Source of the DNA: a virus
Length of the DNA: 37,330 nt
Reading direction: 5' to 3' (one strand)
Virus record (IMG/VR): IMGVR_UViG_3300019759_000001
Coordinates: 1 to 37,330 of that record
This document shows, piece after piece, positions 1 through 6,599 of the stretch; position 1 is the stretch's first letter; each line of letters begins with the position of its first letter. Both the position numbers and the translations under genes were made by a program. The notes under the pieces were generated by a model. It was not told where the DNA came from and ran no database searches. It worked only from the letters and a program-made list of their open reading frames with translations.

Positions 1-117
1 CATTCAGATGGTAAACTTGATAAAGAATTGAAGCGTAAACACCAATTAAGGTTAATGGAAACTATGAGCATGGACGAATTTATAAAATTATTCGGCCGTA
101 GCTATGTAGGTATGTAG
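1..117 (+). CDS. 3' end of HNH/NinG-like nuclease gene (partial copy)
   Basis: This is the last 38 codons plus stop of the gene that is complete at 36953-37324, present here only because the window ends overlap. It encodes the basic, helical C-terminal tail after the zinc and HNH-like core. It shows that the first gene of the window (132) directly follows the nuclease gene in the real circular map, 14 bases downstream. Confidence 0.9.
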   Translation, partial: HSDGKLDKELKRKHQLRLMETMSMDEFIKLFGRSYVGM

Positions 118-123
118 AAAGAA
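1..123. repeat. Terminal direct repeat, left copy
   Basis: Bases 1-123 are identical to 37208-37330. A perfect repeat of this length at both window ends is what a short-read assembler leaves when it closes a circular or circularly permuted molecule. It could instead be a true short terminal repeat. The repeat begins and ends inside or just after one gene, with no sign of a packaging end, so an assembly overlap is more likely. The unique genome is then about 37,207 bp. Confidence 0.9.
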
Positions 124-131
124 GGTTAGAT

Positions 132-317
132 ATGATATTAACAATTTATTTAGCAATAGCATTTGTATTTGCAGTAATAAGTGTAGTGCTTAGTTTTAAA
201 GATGCTAAGGTAAGGTTAGGAGTAGCAGAAGTATCAATTTATAAATGTGCGTTTAAATCTTTACTGTGGCCTTTAATATTAGTGGCGGGATTGGTATTAG
301 CTATTGTAGGTGATTAA
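132..317 (+). CDS. Small two-helix membrane protein
   Basis: A 61-residue protein. Residues 1-21 form a hydrophobic segment, there is a short charged loop (KDAK...R), and residues 44-60 form a second segment. A plain two-span membrane protein is all the sequence shows. An AGAAAGAAGG tract precedes the ATG. The stop abuts the ATG of the NinB-like gene, so it sits in the recombination operon that runs across the window join. No family recognised; an early host-takeover or exclusion role would be a guess. Confidence 0.75.
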   Translation: MILTIYLAIAFVFAVISVVLSFKDAKVRLGVAEVSIYKCAFKSLLWPLILVAGLVLAIVGD

Positions 318-878
318 ATGAAGTTAGATTACAACATAAAAAACAAACCTAAGTTATTACAAGCACCTAATGGTATTTCTTTTATAAATATAGCTATACC
401 TAAAAGTGATGTTGAAAGCTTGGTAAAAATATTAAACAACGACAATATTACAGTTGAAATAAATAAAACTAAAGTAAAAAGGTCAGAGTCGGCAAATAGA
501 TACCTGTGGGAATTGATTGGAAAGTTATCAGAGGTATTAACTATACCTAAAGGTGATTTATATATTAAAACAATAAAACAGTATGGTGTGTATGAAAGTT
601 TAATAATTAAAAAAGAAGCATTGGATCAAGCAGAAGCTAAATGGAATCAACAAAATACAAGCGTGTTGCATCAAGAAAGTTTAATAGATGTAACACGTAC
701 ATTTGAATCAAAAGGGGTTGTATGGGTGGAAATTAACGCACACTATGGAACTTCTTTGTATGATTCGAAGCAATTTAGCGTATTGTTAGAAGGTTTGATT
801 TCGGACTGCAAATTAGCTAATGTGGAAACACTACCACCAGCAGAGGTGGAACGATTAATAAAATTAATGGAGGGGTAA
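318..878 (+). CDS. NinB/Orf-like recombination protein
   Basis: A 186-residue protein. The central RSxxANRYLWxLIGKLSE stretch (about residues 55-72), followed by helical segments and a C-terminal block containing YDSKQFSVLLEG, SDCK and ETLPPAEVERL, matches the layout of phage NinB-like proteins. In that family lambda Orf/NinB binds single-stranded DNA and helps load recombination proteins. Neighbours fit: ERF annealing protein and an HNH nuclease upstream across the join, and a PD-(D/E)XK-like nuclease downstream. It begins right after the previous stop. The family call rests on recalled motif layout, not an alignment. Confidence 0.7.
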   Translation: MKLDYNIKNKPKLLQAPNGISFINIAIPKSDVESLVKILNNDNITVEINKTKVKRSESANRYLWELIGKLSEVLTIPKGDLYIKTIKQYGVYESLIIKKEALDQAEAKWNQQNTSVLHQESLIDVTRTFESKGVVWVEINAHYGTSLYDSKQFSVLLEGLISDCKLANVETLPPAEVERLIKLMEG

Positions 879-880
879 AG

Positions 881-1072
881 ATGTGTAAATATTGTGAAGG
901 GCCAAACGAAGACAGATTAACATTACAAGATGAAGATTTTGAAGAAGTAAAACTTAAAATATGGAGTTATTATTTTTTAGACAAAGTAACTCTTTCAGAT
1001 GCTTTTACAGGCGATGATTCAATTCCTATCAACTACTGCCCTATGTGCGGACGTAAACTAAATGAAGAATAA
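881..1072 (+). CDS. Small zinc-finger-like protein
   Basis: A 63-residue protein with CKYC at residues 2-5 and CPMCGRKL near the C-terminus: two CxxC pairs separated by a mostly acidic, aromatic stretch. This resembles small phage proteins thought to bind zinc. The SD sequence GGAGGGG lies 5-6 bases before the ATG. It overlaps the next gene by 11 bases, which suggests translational coupling. Function unknown; a structural zinc site is inferred from the four cysteines. Confidence 0.75.
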   Translation: MCKYCEGPNEDRLTLQDEDFEEVKLKIWSYYFLDKVTLSDAFTGDDSIPINYCPMCGRKLNEE

Positions 1073-1502
1073 AAACAGACACCTGGGATATTACACCGGC
1101 AAAGACCTAGAGGATCGTATTATTAAACAACTATCTTCTGAAGGTTTTGAACCTATAAAGGATAAAACTTTATCAGATGGAAAACGCAGAATTAAAGATA
1201 TTAAAGCAGATATACAAGTAAATACCGGTCATAAGCTAGAATGTAAAAGCACTACTGAAAATACTAATTTAACTTTTGAAGTCCACAACAGTGGGAAAAG
1301 AGTTAATATTAAATTCCATCAAATAGTAGCAGCAGATTACTTTGTATTTGAATTTAGACCGAACCCGGTATACATTGTAAGCAAAATTAACTTTTTGAAG
1401 TGGTGGTCGAATTTAAAGCGTAACAAGCTATCTATAATGTGGAAAGATGTTAAAGAAATAGGTTTTGAGTTAGATACATTTGATTTTTTAAGGGAGGTTT
1501 AA
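1062..1502 (+). CDS. PD-(D/E)XK-type nuclease, possible Holliday junction resolvase
   Basis: A 146-residue protein. The N-terminal YYTGKDLEDRIIKQL helix is followed by a core reading KADIQV (about residues 49-54) and LECKST (about 60-65). That is a D-x(n)-(E/D)xK arrangement on adjacent strands, as in the PD-(D/E)XK nuclease fold used by RecU-type and related resolvases. The basic, aromatic C-terminal half could bind DNA. It lies in a recombination operon with ERF, a NinB-like protein and an HNH nuclease, which favours branch processing or resolution. The start overlaps the previous gene and has a weak SD, so coupling is likely. The exact subfamily is uncertain. Confidence 0.6.
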   Translation: MKNKNRHLGYYTGKDLEDRIIKQLSSEGFEPIKDKTLSDGKRRIKDIKADIQVNTGHKLECKSTTENTNLTFEVHNSGKRVNIKFHQIVAADYFVFEFRPNPVYIVSKINFLKWWSNLKRNKLSIMWKDVKEIGFELDTFDFLREV

Positions 1503-1949
1503 ATGAGTTTAAAAATTTTTAGAGGTGAAGCTTTATGGAATGGTCAACACTATTTTAGTGGTGATTTAGTTGAAGGGTATTTTTTTAAAGATCATAAATC
1601 TAGGTGTTTTATAAAAGTAAACGAGTATATGGACGGGATATTTTGCAGAAGCGTAGATTTAGAAGTGAAGCCAGGAACAGTAAAAAGATATATAATGCCT
1701 GATTTAAATGGTAAAAAAGTTTTTGAAGATGATGTTGTTAGTTTTGAAGAAATTGAATATTTAGAAATGGGTGTGACCAATACCTTTACATGTTTTTATA
1801 AAGTTATTTACTTAGAAGGAAGTTATGTATTTAAAGACGTATACACTGGTGATGAAATGTTTATTAGCGATATGCAAAACGAAGGTGTTATAGACGGAAA
1901 AGTCTTAGGAAGTGGTCAAAAATTAATTAATACATTATTAGGAATTTAA
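1503..1949 (+). CDS. YopX-family protein
   Basis: A 148-residue protein. It has the YopX-like pattern: an N-terminal FRGEALWNG strand, a mid-protein DLNGKKVFEDDVV turn (about residues 63-75; the family usually reads D.NGK.I.EGDIV), and a beta-rich C-terminus. YopX proteins are common in Bacillota phages and prophages and have no firmly known role. The ATG follows the preceding stop, with AGGGAGG just upstream. The gene has no overlap with its neighbours except close spacing. Confidence 0.75.
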   Translation: MSLKIFRGEALWNGQHYFSGDLVEGYFFKDHKSRCFIKVNEYMDGIFCRSVDLEVKPGTVKRYIMPDLNGKKVFEDDVVSFEEIEYLEMGVTNTFTCFYKVIYLEGSYVFKDVYTGDEMFISDMQNEGVIDGKVLGSGQKLINTLLGI

Positions 1950-1959
1950 GGAGGTTTAA

Positions 1960-2148
1960 ATGATACCTGATGAAGTTAAACGATATGATCACTGTTACCA
2001 TTGCCTAGATATTAAAGCTACACCTATACCAATAGTAGGCAAGACAAAAGAACGTATATGGCTGCGTACTGGTGATAAACTATTAATACTAGATATAGAA
2101 CAAGCAAAGGAGTATAACAAGATATATGACTATAGAAGAAGAAATTAA
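1960..2148 (+). CDS. Small basic protein, unknown function
   Basis: A 62-residue protein with one CYHC pair at residues 12-15, a beta-rich centre (TPIPIVGKTKERIWL) and a basic DYRRRN end. A strong AAGGAGG sits 6 bases before the ATG. Its 3' end overlaps the next small gene by 23 bases. No family recognised. Confidence 0.7.
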   Translation: MIPDEVKRYDHCYHCLDIKATPIPIVGKTKERIWLRTGDKLLILDIEQAKEYNKIYDYRRRN

Positions 2149-2260
2149 ACAACAGGAGGAAATTATAAGAAAGGCTAAACGTAAACTAAATAGCCTTATA
2201 CTAAAAAAGGATTTACAAGAACAACGAGCAATGGGCCAGATAGAATTAGAGATTACTTAG
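2126..2260 (+). CDS. Small helical protein, last gene of the recombination operon
   Basis: A 44-residue protein, ATG at 2126 and TAG at 2258-2260, made almost entirely of charged residues and leucine or isoleucine, so it is predicted to be one long helix. It overlaps the end of the previous gene by 23 bases. The 5' arm of a terminator (2248 onward) lies inside its last codons, which marks it as the operon's last gene. The nearest SD (AAAGGAG, 2105-2111) is rather far, so the start is less certain. Confidence 0.55.
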   Translation: MTIEEEIKQQEEIIRKAKRKLNSLILKKDLQEQRAMGQIELEIT

Positions 2261-2277
2261 GTAGTCTCTTTTTTATT
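2248..2277 (+). terminator. Rho-independent terminator
   Basis: A 9-bp stem, AGAGATTAC at 2248-2256 pairing with GTAGTCTCT at 2261-2269 (one G-U), has a TTAG loop and then a T-rich run. The stop codon of the gene at 2126 lies in the loop. It ends the recombination operon just before the next promoter. Confidence 0.85.
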
Positions 2278-2301
2278 TTAAAAATAAGTCGTAAAAAAGT
2301 A

Positions 2302-2330
2302 TTGACATACGTCGTATTAAGGTGTAACAT
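2302..2330 (+). promoter_or_regulatory. Sigma-A-type promoter with palindromic operator
   Basis: TTGACA at 2302-2307 and TAACAT at 2325-2330 are 17 bp apart. Between them lies the inverted repeat ATACG-T-CGTAT (2307-2317), well placed for a dimeric repressor to block RNA polymerase. It drives the run of small genes beginning at 2367. Confidence 0.8.
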
Positions 2331-2366
2331 GTAGTTAGGATATAACTTATACGAAAGGAGTTTTAC

Positions 2367-2567
2367 ATGAAAATAATTAAAAGTAATAAACCTTGCACTT
2401 ATTCTGTCGAATGCAATTCTTTGTTAAAGGACGGCATTGACGGAACACACTGTAAAAAATGTAAACAATATGGCGACCACGATTTTAAACAAGGTATTGA
2501 AAACAGATTTTTCAATCCAAACATTCACACTTTAGTAGTTGATTGCAACAAATCATATAGGAGGTAA
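2367..2567 (+). CDS. Small cysteine-rich protein
   Basis: A 66-residue protein with cysteines at residues 10, 16, 29, 32 and 59, including a CKKC pair (29-32) followed by YGDHDF, suggesting a structural zinc site. It is the first gene behind the promoter at 2302, with GAAAGGAG before the ATG. No family recognised; first position in an early operon often marks a host-takeover protein, but that is inference. Confidence 0.7.
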   Translation: MKIIKSNKPCTYSVECNSLLKDGIDGTHCKKCKQYGDHDFKQGIENRFFNPNIHTLVVDCNKSYRR

Positions 2568-2570
2568 AAA

Positions 2571-2849
2571 ATGTTTAAAAAAGTAAAAACTATAATTTTT
2601 TATTATTCAAAAGGAGTTGATAAAGAATTTGAAACACAAGCACTAAAAGAATTAGAAAAAGCAGAACAATGCGAAAAGTTAGCTGATGCTGTATTGTATG
2701 CTATGCGATCTGGAATGTATTTTAAGATCGATAACGGTAGATATATTACTAATGAAAAAGGCGAAATTATAGACTATATTGATTCAATTGATACCGTAGA
2801 AAGCCTTATGGATTGGGTAGAAGAAAGGAAAAAAAATGAGATTAACTGA
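2571..2849 (+). CDS. Acidic helical protein, unknown function
   Basis: A 92-residue protein. Residues 1-15 are basic and hydrophobic, then come two charged helices (about 17-45 and 78-91) and a short NGRYITNEKGEII hairpin between them. AGGAGG precedes the ATG. It overlaps the AbrB-like gene by 13 bases, so the two are probably co-translated. Not recognised. Confidence 0.7.
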   Translation: MFKKVKTIIFYYSKGVDKEFETQALKELEKAEQCEKLADAVLYAMRSGMYFKIDNGRYITNEKGEIIDYIDSIDTVESLMDWVEERKKNEIN

Positions 2850-2983
2850 AAACAAAGGGAGTTACAAGGTTGTACTCCCTAAACACATTATTAAAGAATT
2901 AGGTTGGGAAGATAAGAAAGTACTACAAGCTAAACGTTTAGGAAAGAAAATAATTATAAGTGAGGTGCAAGATGAAAAATAAT
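2837..2983 (+). CDS. AbrB/SpoVT-like DNA-binding protein
   Basis: A 48-residue protein from ATG 2837. It reads as a swapped-hairpin AbrB-like domain: a short strand (SYKVVLP, residues 9-15), helix KHIIKELGW (16-24), then strand KVLQAKRLGKKIIISEV. The 'xVxLPkxIxkelGw' pattern is the usual AbrB/MazE signature. Such proteins bind DNA as dimers and act as transition-state regulators or antitoxins. There is no toxin partner next to it, so a phage transcription regulator is more likely. SD GAAAGGAA lies upstream; it overlaps both neighbours. Confidence 0.65.
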
Positions 2984-3352
2984 TTACAGATGCTAATTAA
3001 TAAAGCAAGTTTTAAATTTCATAAATGCTTTATAAACAATAACAACGAGTTAATAATAGAACCTAGAAATAATATTTATTTCAGACTTGAAGATGTAGAA
3101 ACTGAAAAAGATTTCATTTGCAAAGTTATTGCTTATTGTTCTAGAAGTTGTACAAAAGGTGTTTCATTGTATTGGCAAAGATACATGAGGGAAGGTGTCA
3201 ATTTCTTACTTGAAACAAATTTCAGTGCTGAAGATTTCGAATATATTTATACTTATTTAGGTTGTGATCATACAAGGCAAAGATTAATAGATTTTGTAGA
3301 TAATAGTATGTCGATCGAATGGTTAAGAAAAGAGGTGCAAGATGCTAAGTAA
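2972..3352 (+). CDS. Unknown early protein, 126 residues
   Basis: ATG 2972 is preferred over an upstream GTG because GAGGTG (2962-2967) is correctly placed for it. The protein has a beta-hairpin N-terminus (NNNNELIIEPRNNIYFRL), then mixed helices with three cysteines (about residues 47, 53 and 94). It ends EVQDAK, nearly the same as the previous gene's EVQDEK, because both ends contain the same SD/start segment. No family recognised. Confidence 0.7.
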   Translation: MKNNLQMLINKASFKFHKCFINNNNELIIEPRNNIYFRLEDVETEKDFICKVIAYCSRSCTKGVSLYWQRYMREGVNFLLETNFSAEDFEYIYTYLGCDHTRQRLIDFVDNSMSIEWLRKEVQDAK

Positions 3353-3479
3353 AGAAACAATTGAACTACTAGAAAAGTACGGATGGCAACCAAGAACAAT
3401 GGACGAAGACGAAATAGAAGATGCTTCAGATATGATTAAGGCGTTAACTGAAGAAGAAGGGACAGAGTGGTTAAAATGA
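3342..3479 (+). CDS. Small acidic protein
   Basis: A 45-residue protein from ATG 3342, preceded by GAGGTG (3332-3337). Very acidic in the middle (MDEDEIEDA), with two predicted helices. It overlaps the previous gene by 11 bases and the next by the classic ATGA, so the three are translationally coupled. Not recognised. Confidence 0.65.
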   Translation: MLSKETIELLEKYGWQPRTMDEDEIEDASDMIKALTEEEGTEWLK

Positions 3480-3667
3480 TTTATAACGGTACTCATAGAT
3501 TTTTAGAAGAATCAGAAGAAGAATTCCAACGACACGAACCTTGTGATTGTTACGATTGCGGAGGTACGCACCAATTAAAAAACATGATTTATTACGAATT
3601 GAATGAATATACAGATGTTGATTTGTGTAAACCTTGTTACAAGAAAAGATTGGAGGGGTTAAAATGA
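3476..3667 (+). CDS. Small zinc-finger-like protein
   Basis: A 63-residue protein. ATG 3476 overlaps the previous stop as ATGA, which decides this start over the upstream GTG at 3467. It has CDCYDCG (about residues 24-30) and CKPC (about 51-54): four cysteines spaced like a treble-clef or ribbon zinc site. Ends TGA. Function unknown. Confidence 0.7.
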   Translation: MIYNGTHRFLEESEEEFQRHEPCDCYDCGGTHQLKNMIYYELNEYTDVDLCKPCYKKRLEGLK

Positions 3668-3747
3668 CAAATGAAAATAAAGATTTTATCAAATTAACAA
3701 TAGTAACATTAGTAATGGTTATTCTAATTTTCAGAACATGTATATAA
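3664..3747 (+). CDS. Single-span membrane mini-protein
   Basis: A 27-residue protein, ATG 3664 overlapping the previous TGA by 4 bases. A short charged N-terminus (TNENKDF) is followed by one membrane helix of about 16 residues and an RTCI end. A good SD (GGAGGGG) and ATGA coupling support translation. Role unknown. Confidence 0.55.
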   Translation: MTNENKDFIKLTIVTLVMVILIFRTCI

Positions 3748-3757
3748 GGGGGTTAAT

Positions 3758-4093
3758 ATGTCTCTTAATAGAACTTTGAAACTAATCGTTAGTATTACTA
3801 TAGTTTTCATGTTATATATCGTTGTAGGCGAATATAAGAGCGATAAAGAACTATATCAAAGATACGTAACACTACAACAGACTAACCAAGAATTATTATG
3901 GCAGTACAAGCACTTAGATACAAGTTATGACTTATTGCTGCAGAGAACCAGAAACCTAGAAACGATGGTAATCGATAACAAGAACAAACAGGATCAATGG
4001 AATCAATCGATTGATTTAACAAATGCGAATTTAAGCTTTGTAATAGAAAAGAAGTTAAAAGAGTTTATGGAATATACGGAGGATGGACAATAA
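3758..4093 (+). CDS. Membrane-anchored coiled-coil protein
   Basis: A 111-residue protein with one transmembrane helix near the N-terminus (about residues 8-24) and a long Q/L/K-rich coiled coil (about 30-105). This shape, an N-terminal anchor with an external coiled coil, is seen in i-spanins and other envelope proteins, but the position in the early region and the lack of an outer-membrane partner argue against a spanin. SD AAGGGGG at 3748. A membrane-associated early function is inferred only from topology. Confidence 0.7.
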   Translation: MSLNRTLKLIVSITIVFMLYIVVGEYKSDKELYQRYVTLQQTNQELLWQYKHLDTSYDLLLQRTRNLETMVIDNKNKQDQWNQSIDLTNANLSFVIEKKLKEFMEYTEDGQ

Positions 4094-4134
4094 TGGATAA
4101 TAAACTATTTAAGAAAGATGGTGAAGTGATATGA
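4093..4134 (+). CDS. Possible 13-residue coupled mini-ORF
   Basis: ATG 4093 overlaps the previous TAA (TAATG), and its TGA overlaps the next ATG (ATGA at 4131). A 13-codon ORF placed exactly between two coupled starts could act as a translational link rather than make a stable product. An upstream GGAGG lies 7-8 bases before. Low confidence as a protein. Confidence 0.35.
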   Translation: MDNKLFKKDGEVI

Positions 4135-4364
4135 ATTATCAAAACAGAAAAAGGCACTTAATTTCAAAGTTAACTAAAGCTAAAAATAGGGGTTTTAATA
4201 CTTTTGATGTTATAAATGATGTACAAGATTTTATTGGTGAAAAGTATTGTCGAGGATGTATTCACGAAGATTTTGGACACTGCGATTGCAATTTGAGAGA
4301 CGAAGAACGACATACTATTTATTGCATACCACAAGCTATTAAACATATAGAAAGTGAGGGTTAA
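4131..4364 (+). CDS. Cysteine-rich early protein
   Basis: A 77-residue protein. A basic N-terminal helix (RKRHLISKLTKAKNR) is followed by a helix containing FDVINDVQDF, then CRGCIHEDFGHCDC (about residues 40-53) and a further cysteine near the end. This cluster of five cysteines and two histidines suggests metal binding. GGTGA precedes the ATG. Not recognised. Confidence 0.7.
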   Translation: MNYQNRKRHLISKLTKAKNRGFNTFDVINDVQDFIGEKYCRGCIHEDFGHCDCNLRDEERHTIYCIPQAIKHIESEG

Positions 4365-4478
4365 ATGGCTGATAAAGTATTAGAACTATTAAAACTAAGA
4401 TACCCAGAGGTATCAGAAGAAGTATTAAAACAACGTGTTAAATGGGCGTTGAAGGATATTAAGGAGTGGGAAAGATGA
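4365..4478 (+). CDS. Small helical protein upstream of the methyltransferase
   Basis: A 37-residue protein, ATG 4365 immediately after the previous stop. It reads MADKVLELLKLRYPEVSEE onward: two amphipathic helices with a proline turn. Its TGA overlaps the ATG of the methyltransferase gene (ATGA at 4475), so its translation probably feeds the methyltransferase. Function unknown. Confidence 0.65.
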   Translation: MADKVLELLKLRYPEVSEEVLKQRVKWALKDIKEWER

Positions 4479-5866
4479 TTAGGTTATTCGAAGCGTTTAG
4501 CGGTTATGGTTCGCAAGCTTTAACTATGAAAAGATATGGTATTGAATTTGAATCAGTAGGTATCGCAGAAATAGACAAATACGCTATACAAGCACACGAA
4601 GCATTACATGGACCAATTAAAAATTATGGTGATGTATCAATACTAGAAGTTCACGAATTACCTGATATGGACTTATTTACTTATTCTTTTCCTTGTCAGG
4701 ATATTAGTAACGCTGGTAAGCAAATGGGATTAGAAAAAGGCAGTGGTACTAGATCATCTTTACTATGGGAGTGCGAAAGAATCATCGAAGGTAAGCGACC
4801 TAAATTCCTGATGATGGAAAACGTTAAGAATCTAGTAGGTAAGAAGAATAAACCTCATTTTGACGAATGGCTGCAAGTGTTAGAAAGTTTAGGGTATAAC
4901 AACTATTGGAAAGTTATTAATGCTAAATGGTGCGGTGTACCACAAAACAGAGAACGTGTATTTTGTGTAAGTATTAGAAAAGATGTTGATAATGGACTAT
5001 TTAACTTTTACGAAGACTTTGACAACGGAATCAGATTGAAAGACATTCTTGAAACTGAAGTTGATGAAAAATATTATTTGTCAGAGGAAATACAAAGTCG
5101 ATTTAAGTATAGACCATCAGGCTCTAATATACTAGGGACTACAAAGGGTGAGAATAATACACGTCACGGTCAAAGGGATGTTGTTTATGATACAGGTAAA
5201 AAAATTGGCTGTTTATCTGCTACTGATTATAAGCAGCCAAAACAAATTTTAGTTAAAGAAGCTACTAAAAAAGGTTATAAAGAAGCTTATCCTGGTGATA
5301 GTATTAACCTAGAACATCCAAACAGCAATACTAGACGTGGACGTGTAGGTGTAGGTGTAGCTAATTGTCTAACCACTTCTTGCAATCAAGCAATAGTAGA
5401 GCCAAAAGTTAACGAAATAGGACTATTAAATACTGATAGGCATTCTTCTTGTATGAACACGATACATGGCACAGATAGAATATGTAGAACGTTAGATACT
5501 ATGCAAGGTGGTAATAGACATCCTAAAATATTAGAAGCTGATGGGTTTTATAGTGGTACTAGTGAAGCGTTTATGCCAAAACCTATGAAAGGAATAAGTA
5601 AATGTCTAAAAGCTAATAAACACGATGCTTCGGTAATAGAAAACAATTATAGAATCAGAAAACTTACACCATACGAATGCCTAATTTTAATGGGTTTAAC
5701 TCATGAAGAAGCAATGTTATTAGTTAACTCAGGTATAAGCAATAGTCAACTTTATAAAATGGCTGGTAATTCAATAGTTGTTCAGTGTATGAGGTTCTTA
5801 AAGAAACTTGAGGCGACCAATATATTAAATGAAGATAAGCCTACTGGTCAACTTTCTTTATTCTAG
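4475..5866 (+). CDS. DNA cytosine-5 methyltransferase
   Basis: A 463-residue orphan C5 methyltransferase, which transfers a methyl group from S-adenosylmethionine to cytosine in DNA. Motif I FEAFSGYGS (residues 5-13) binds the cofactor; motif IV SFPCQDIS (71-78) carries catalytic Cys74; motif VI is ENVKNL (115-120); motif VIII CGVPQNRERVF (153-163); the C-terminal RKLTPYE (395-401) and GNSIV (431-435) complete the fold. The target-recognition region (about 170-392) is long and contains four related C-L-x-T/A... motifs. ATG 4475 is chosen over GTG 4466 because AAGGAG (4461-4466) is 8 bases upstream and the ATGA overlap fits. No restriction enzyme is adjacent, so protection against host restriction is the likely role. 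Confidence 0.95.
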   Translation: MIRLFEAFSGYGSQALTMKRYGIEFESVGIAEIDKYAIQAHEALHGPIKNYGDVSILEVHELPDMDLFTYSFPCQDISNAGKQMGLEKGSGTRSSLLWECERIIEGKRPKFLMMENVKNLVGKKNKPHFDEWLQVLESLGYNNYWKVINAKWCGVPQNRERVFCVSIRKDVDNGLFNFYEDFDNGIRLKDILETEVDEKYYLSEEIQSRFKYRPSGSNILGTTKGENNTRHGQRDVVYDTGKKIGCLSATDYKQPKQILVKEATKKGYKEAYPGDSINLEHPNSNTRRGRVGVGVANCLTTSCNQAIVEPKVNEIGLLNTDRHSSCMNTIHGTDRICRTLDTMQGGNRHPKILEADGFYSGTSEAFMPKPMKGISKCLKANKHDASVIENNYRIRKLTPYECLILMGLTHEEAMLLVNSGISNSQLYKMAGNSIVVQCMRFLKKLEATNILNEDKPTGQLSLF

Positions 5867-5873
5867 GAGGATC

Positions 5874-6059
5874 ATGAATAAATGTATTTTATGTGGTACT
5901 AACATAGGCCACCACAATGGAAACCGTAAATACTGCAACAGGTGTAAACATACACCTAAAGTTAAACCTATTGAAAACGTAGTAATAATACCTATAGAAG
6001 AATACCAGAAGCTTATAAAAGACAGTAAGCTGCTAAAGAAGATTAAGGAGGACTTATGA
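5874..6059 (+). CDS. Zinc-ribbon mini-protein
   Basis: A 61-residue protein from ATG 5874, set by AGGAGG at 5865-5870. CILCG (residues 4-8) and CNRC (about 20-23) form a compact zinc ribbon, followed by a strand (VIIPIEEYQ) and a lysine-rich helix. It lies directly behind the methyltransferase and overlaps the next gene by ATGA. Possibly nucleic-acid binding; family not recognised. Confidence 0.75.
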   Translation: MNKCILCGTNIGHHNGNRKYCNRCKHTPKVKPIENVVIIPIEEYQKLIKDSKLLKKIKEDL

Positions 6060-6184
6060 TACACAGACAACCATATCAACCACAAATAACTAAGCGTGAT
6101 AAACCCGATAGTAAATTACAAGCATACATGAATAAAATTGTAGATAAACAGTGTAAAGCTTTTGATAGGATGGTGAAGAAATGA
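6056..6184 (+). CDS. Small basic protein
   Basis: A 42-residue basic protein (MIHRQPYQPQITKRDKP onward) with a helical C-terminal half. ATG 6056 overlaps the previous TGA, GGAGG is 5 bases upstream, and its own TGA overlaps the next ATG at 6181. Coupled on both sides. Not recognised. Confidence 0.6.
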   Translation: MIHRQPYQPQITKRDKPDSKLQAYMNKIVDKQCKAFDRMVKK

Positions 6185-6306
6185 AATACAAGTACGATAG
6201 ACAAACACCGCCTAAGTGCTGCAAGTATAATAAATTTACTGGTGAGTGTTACGAATACAAGTGTAAATGTCATTTAGTTAATTTTAAGTGTGAATGGGAG
6301 GAGTAG
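6181..6306 (+). CDS. Cysteine-rich mini-protein
   Basis: A 41-residue protein with six cysteines (residues 13, 14, 23, 28, 30 and 37) in so short a chain, many lysines and a WEE end. This density points to metal binding or a knotted fold. The start overlaps the previous stop (ATGA). Not recognised. Confidence 0.6.
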   Translation: MKYKYDRQTPPKCCKYNKFTGECYEYKCKCHLVNFKCEWEE

Positions 6307-6307
6307 A

Positions 6308-6598
6308 ATGACAGATAAAGAATGCGGATATTTAATAGATGTTACTAATAAACACGAGTCTATATGTGATGAAATACTAGAAGTTTTGTATATTAAGCAC
6401 GATAGAATACCTAGAAGGAAAGATGTTATTAATGAAATTGAAATGTTAAGAGCCGAAAAAGATTTAAAAGAATCTGATCAAAAATTTCTACAGTTATTAA
6501 TAACGGCTTCGGTATGGTTTTGCAAAGTCCCATTTAGTGAATATCTGCAATTATGGACCTATGAAAGACACATACCGTATAAGAAAGCGGAGGTTTAA
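6308..6598 (+). CDS. Unknown helical protein, 96 residues
   Basis: ATG 6308 is preferred because GGGAGGAG (6297-6304) lies just upstream and it follows the previous TAG by one base. The protein is mostly helical, with an acidic first half (DKECG...ICDEIL) and an aromatic second half (SVWFCKVPF). Not recognised. Confidence 0.65.
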   Translation: MTDKECGYLIDVTNKHESICDEILEVLYIKHDRIPRRKDVINEIEMLRAEKDLKESDQKFLQLLITASVWFCKVPFSEYLQLWTYERHIPYKKAEV

Positions 6599-6599
6599 T

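Noticed and set aside
3758-4093. Spanin-like role for the anchored coiled-coil protein
   Set aside because: The other evidence points to a Gram-positive host, it is in the early region, and no outer-membrane partner exists.
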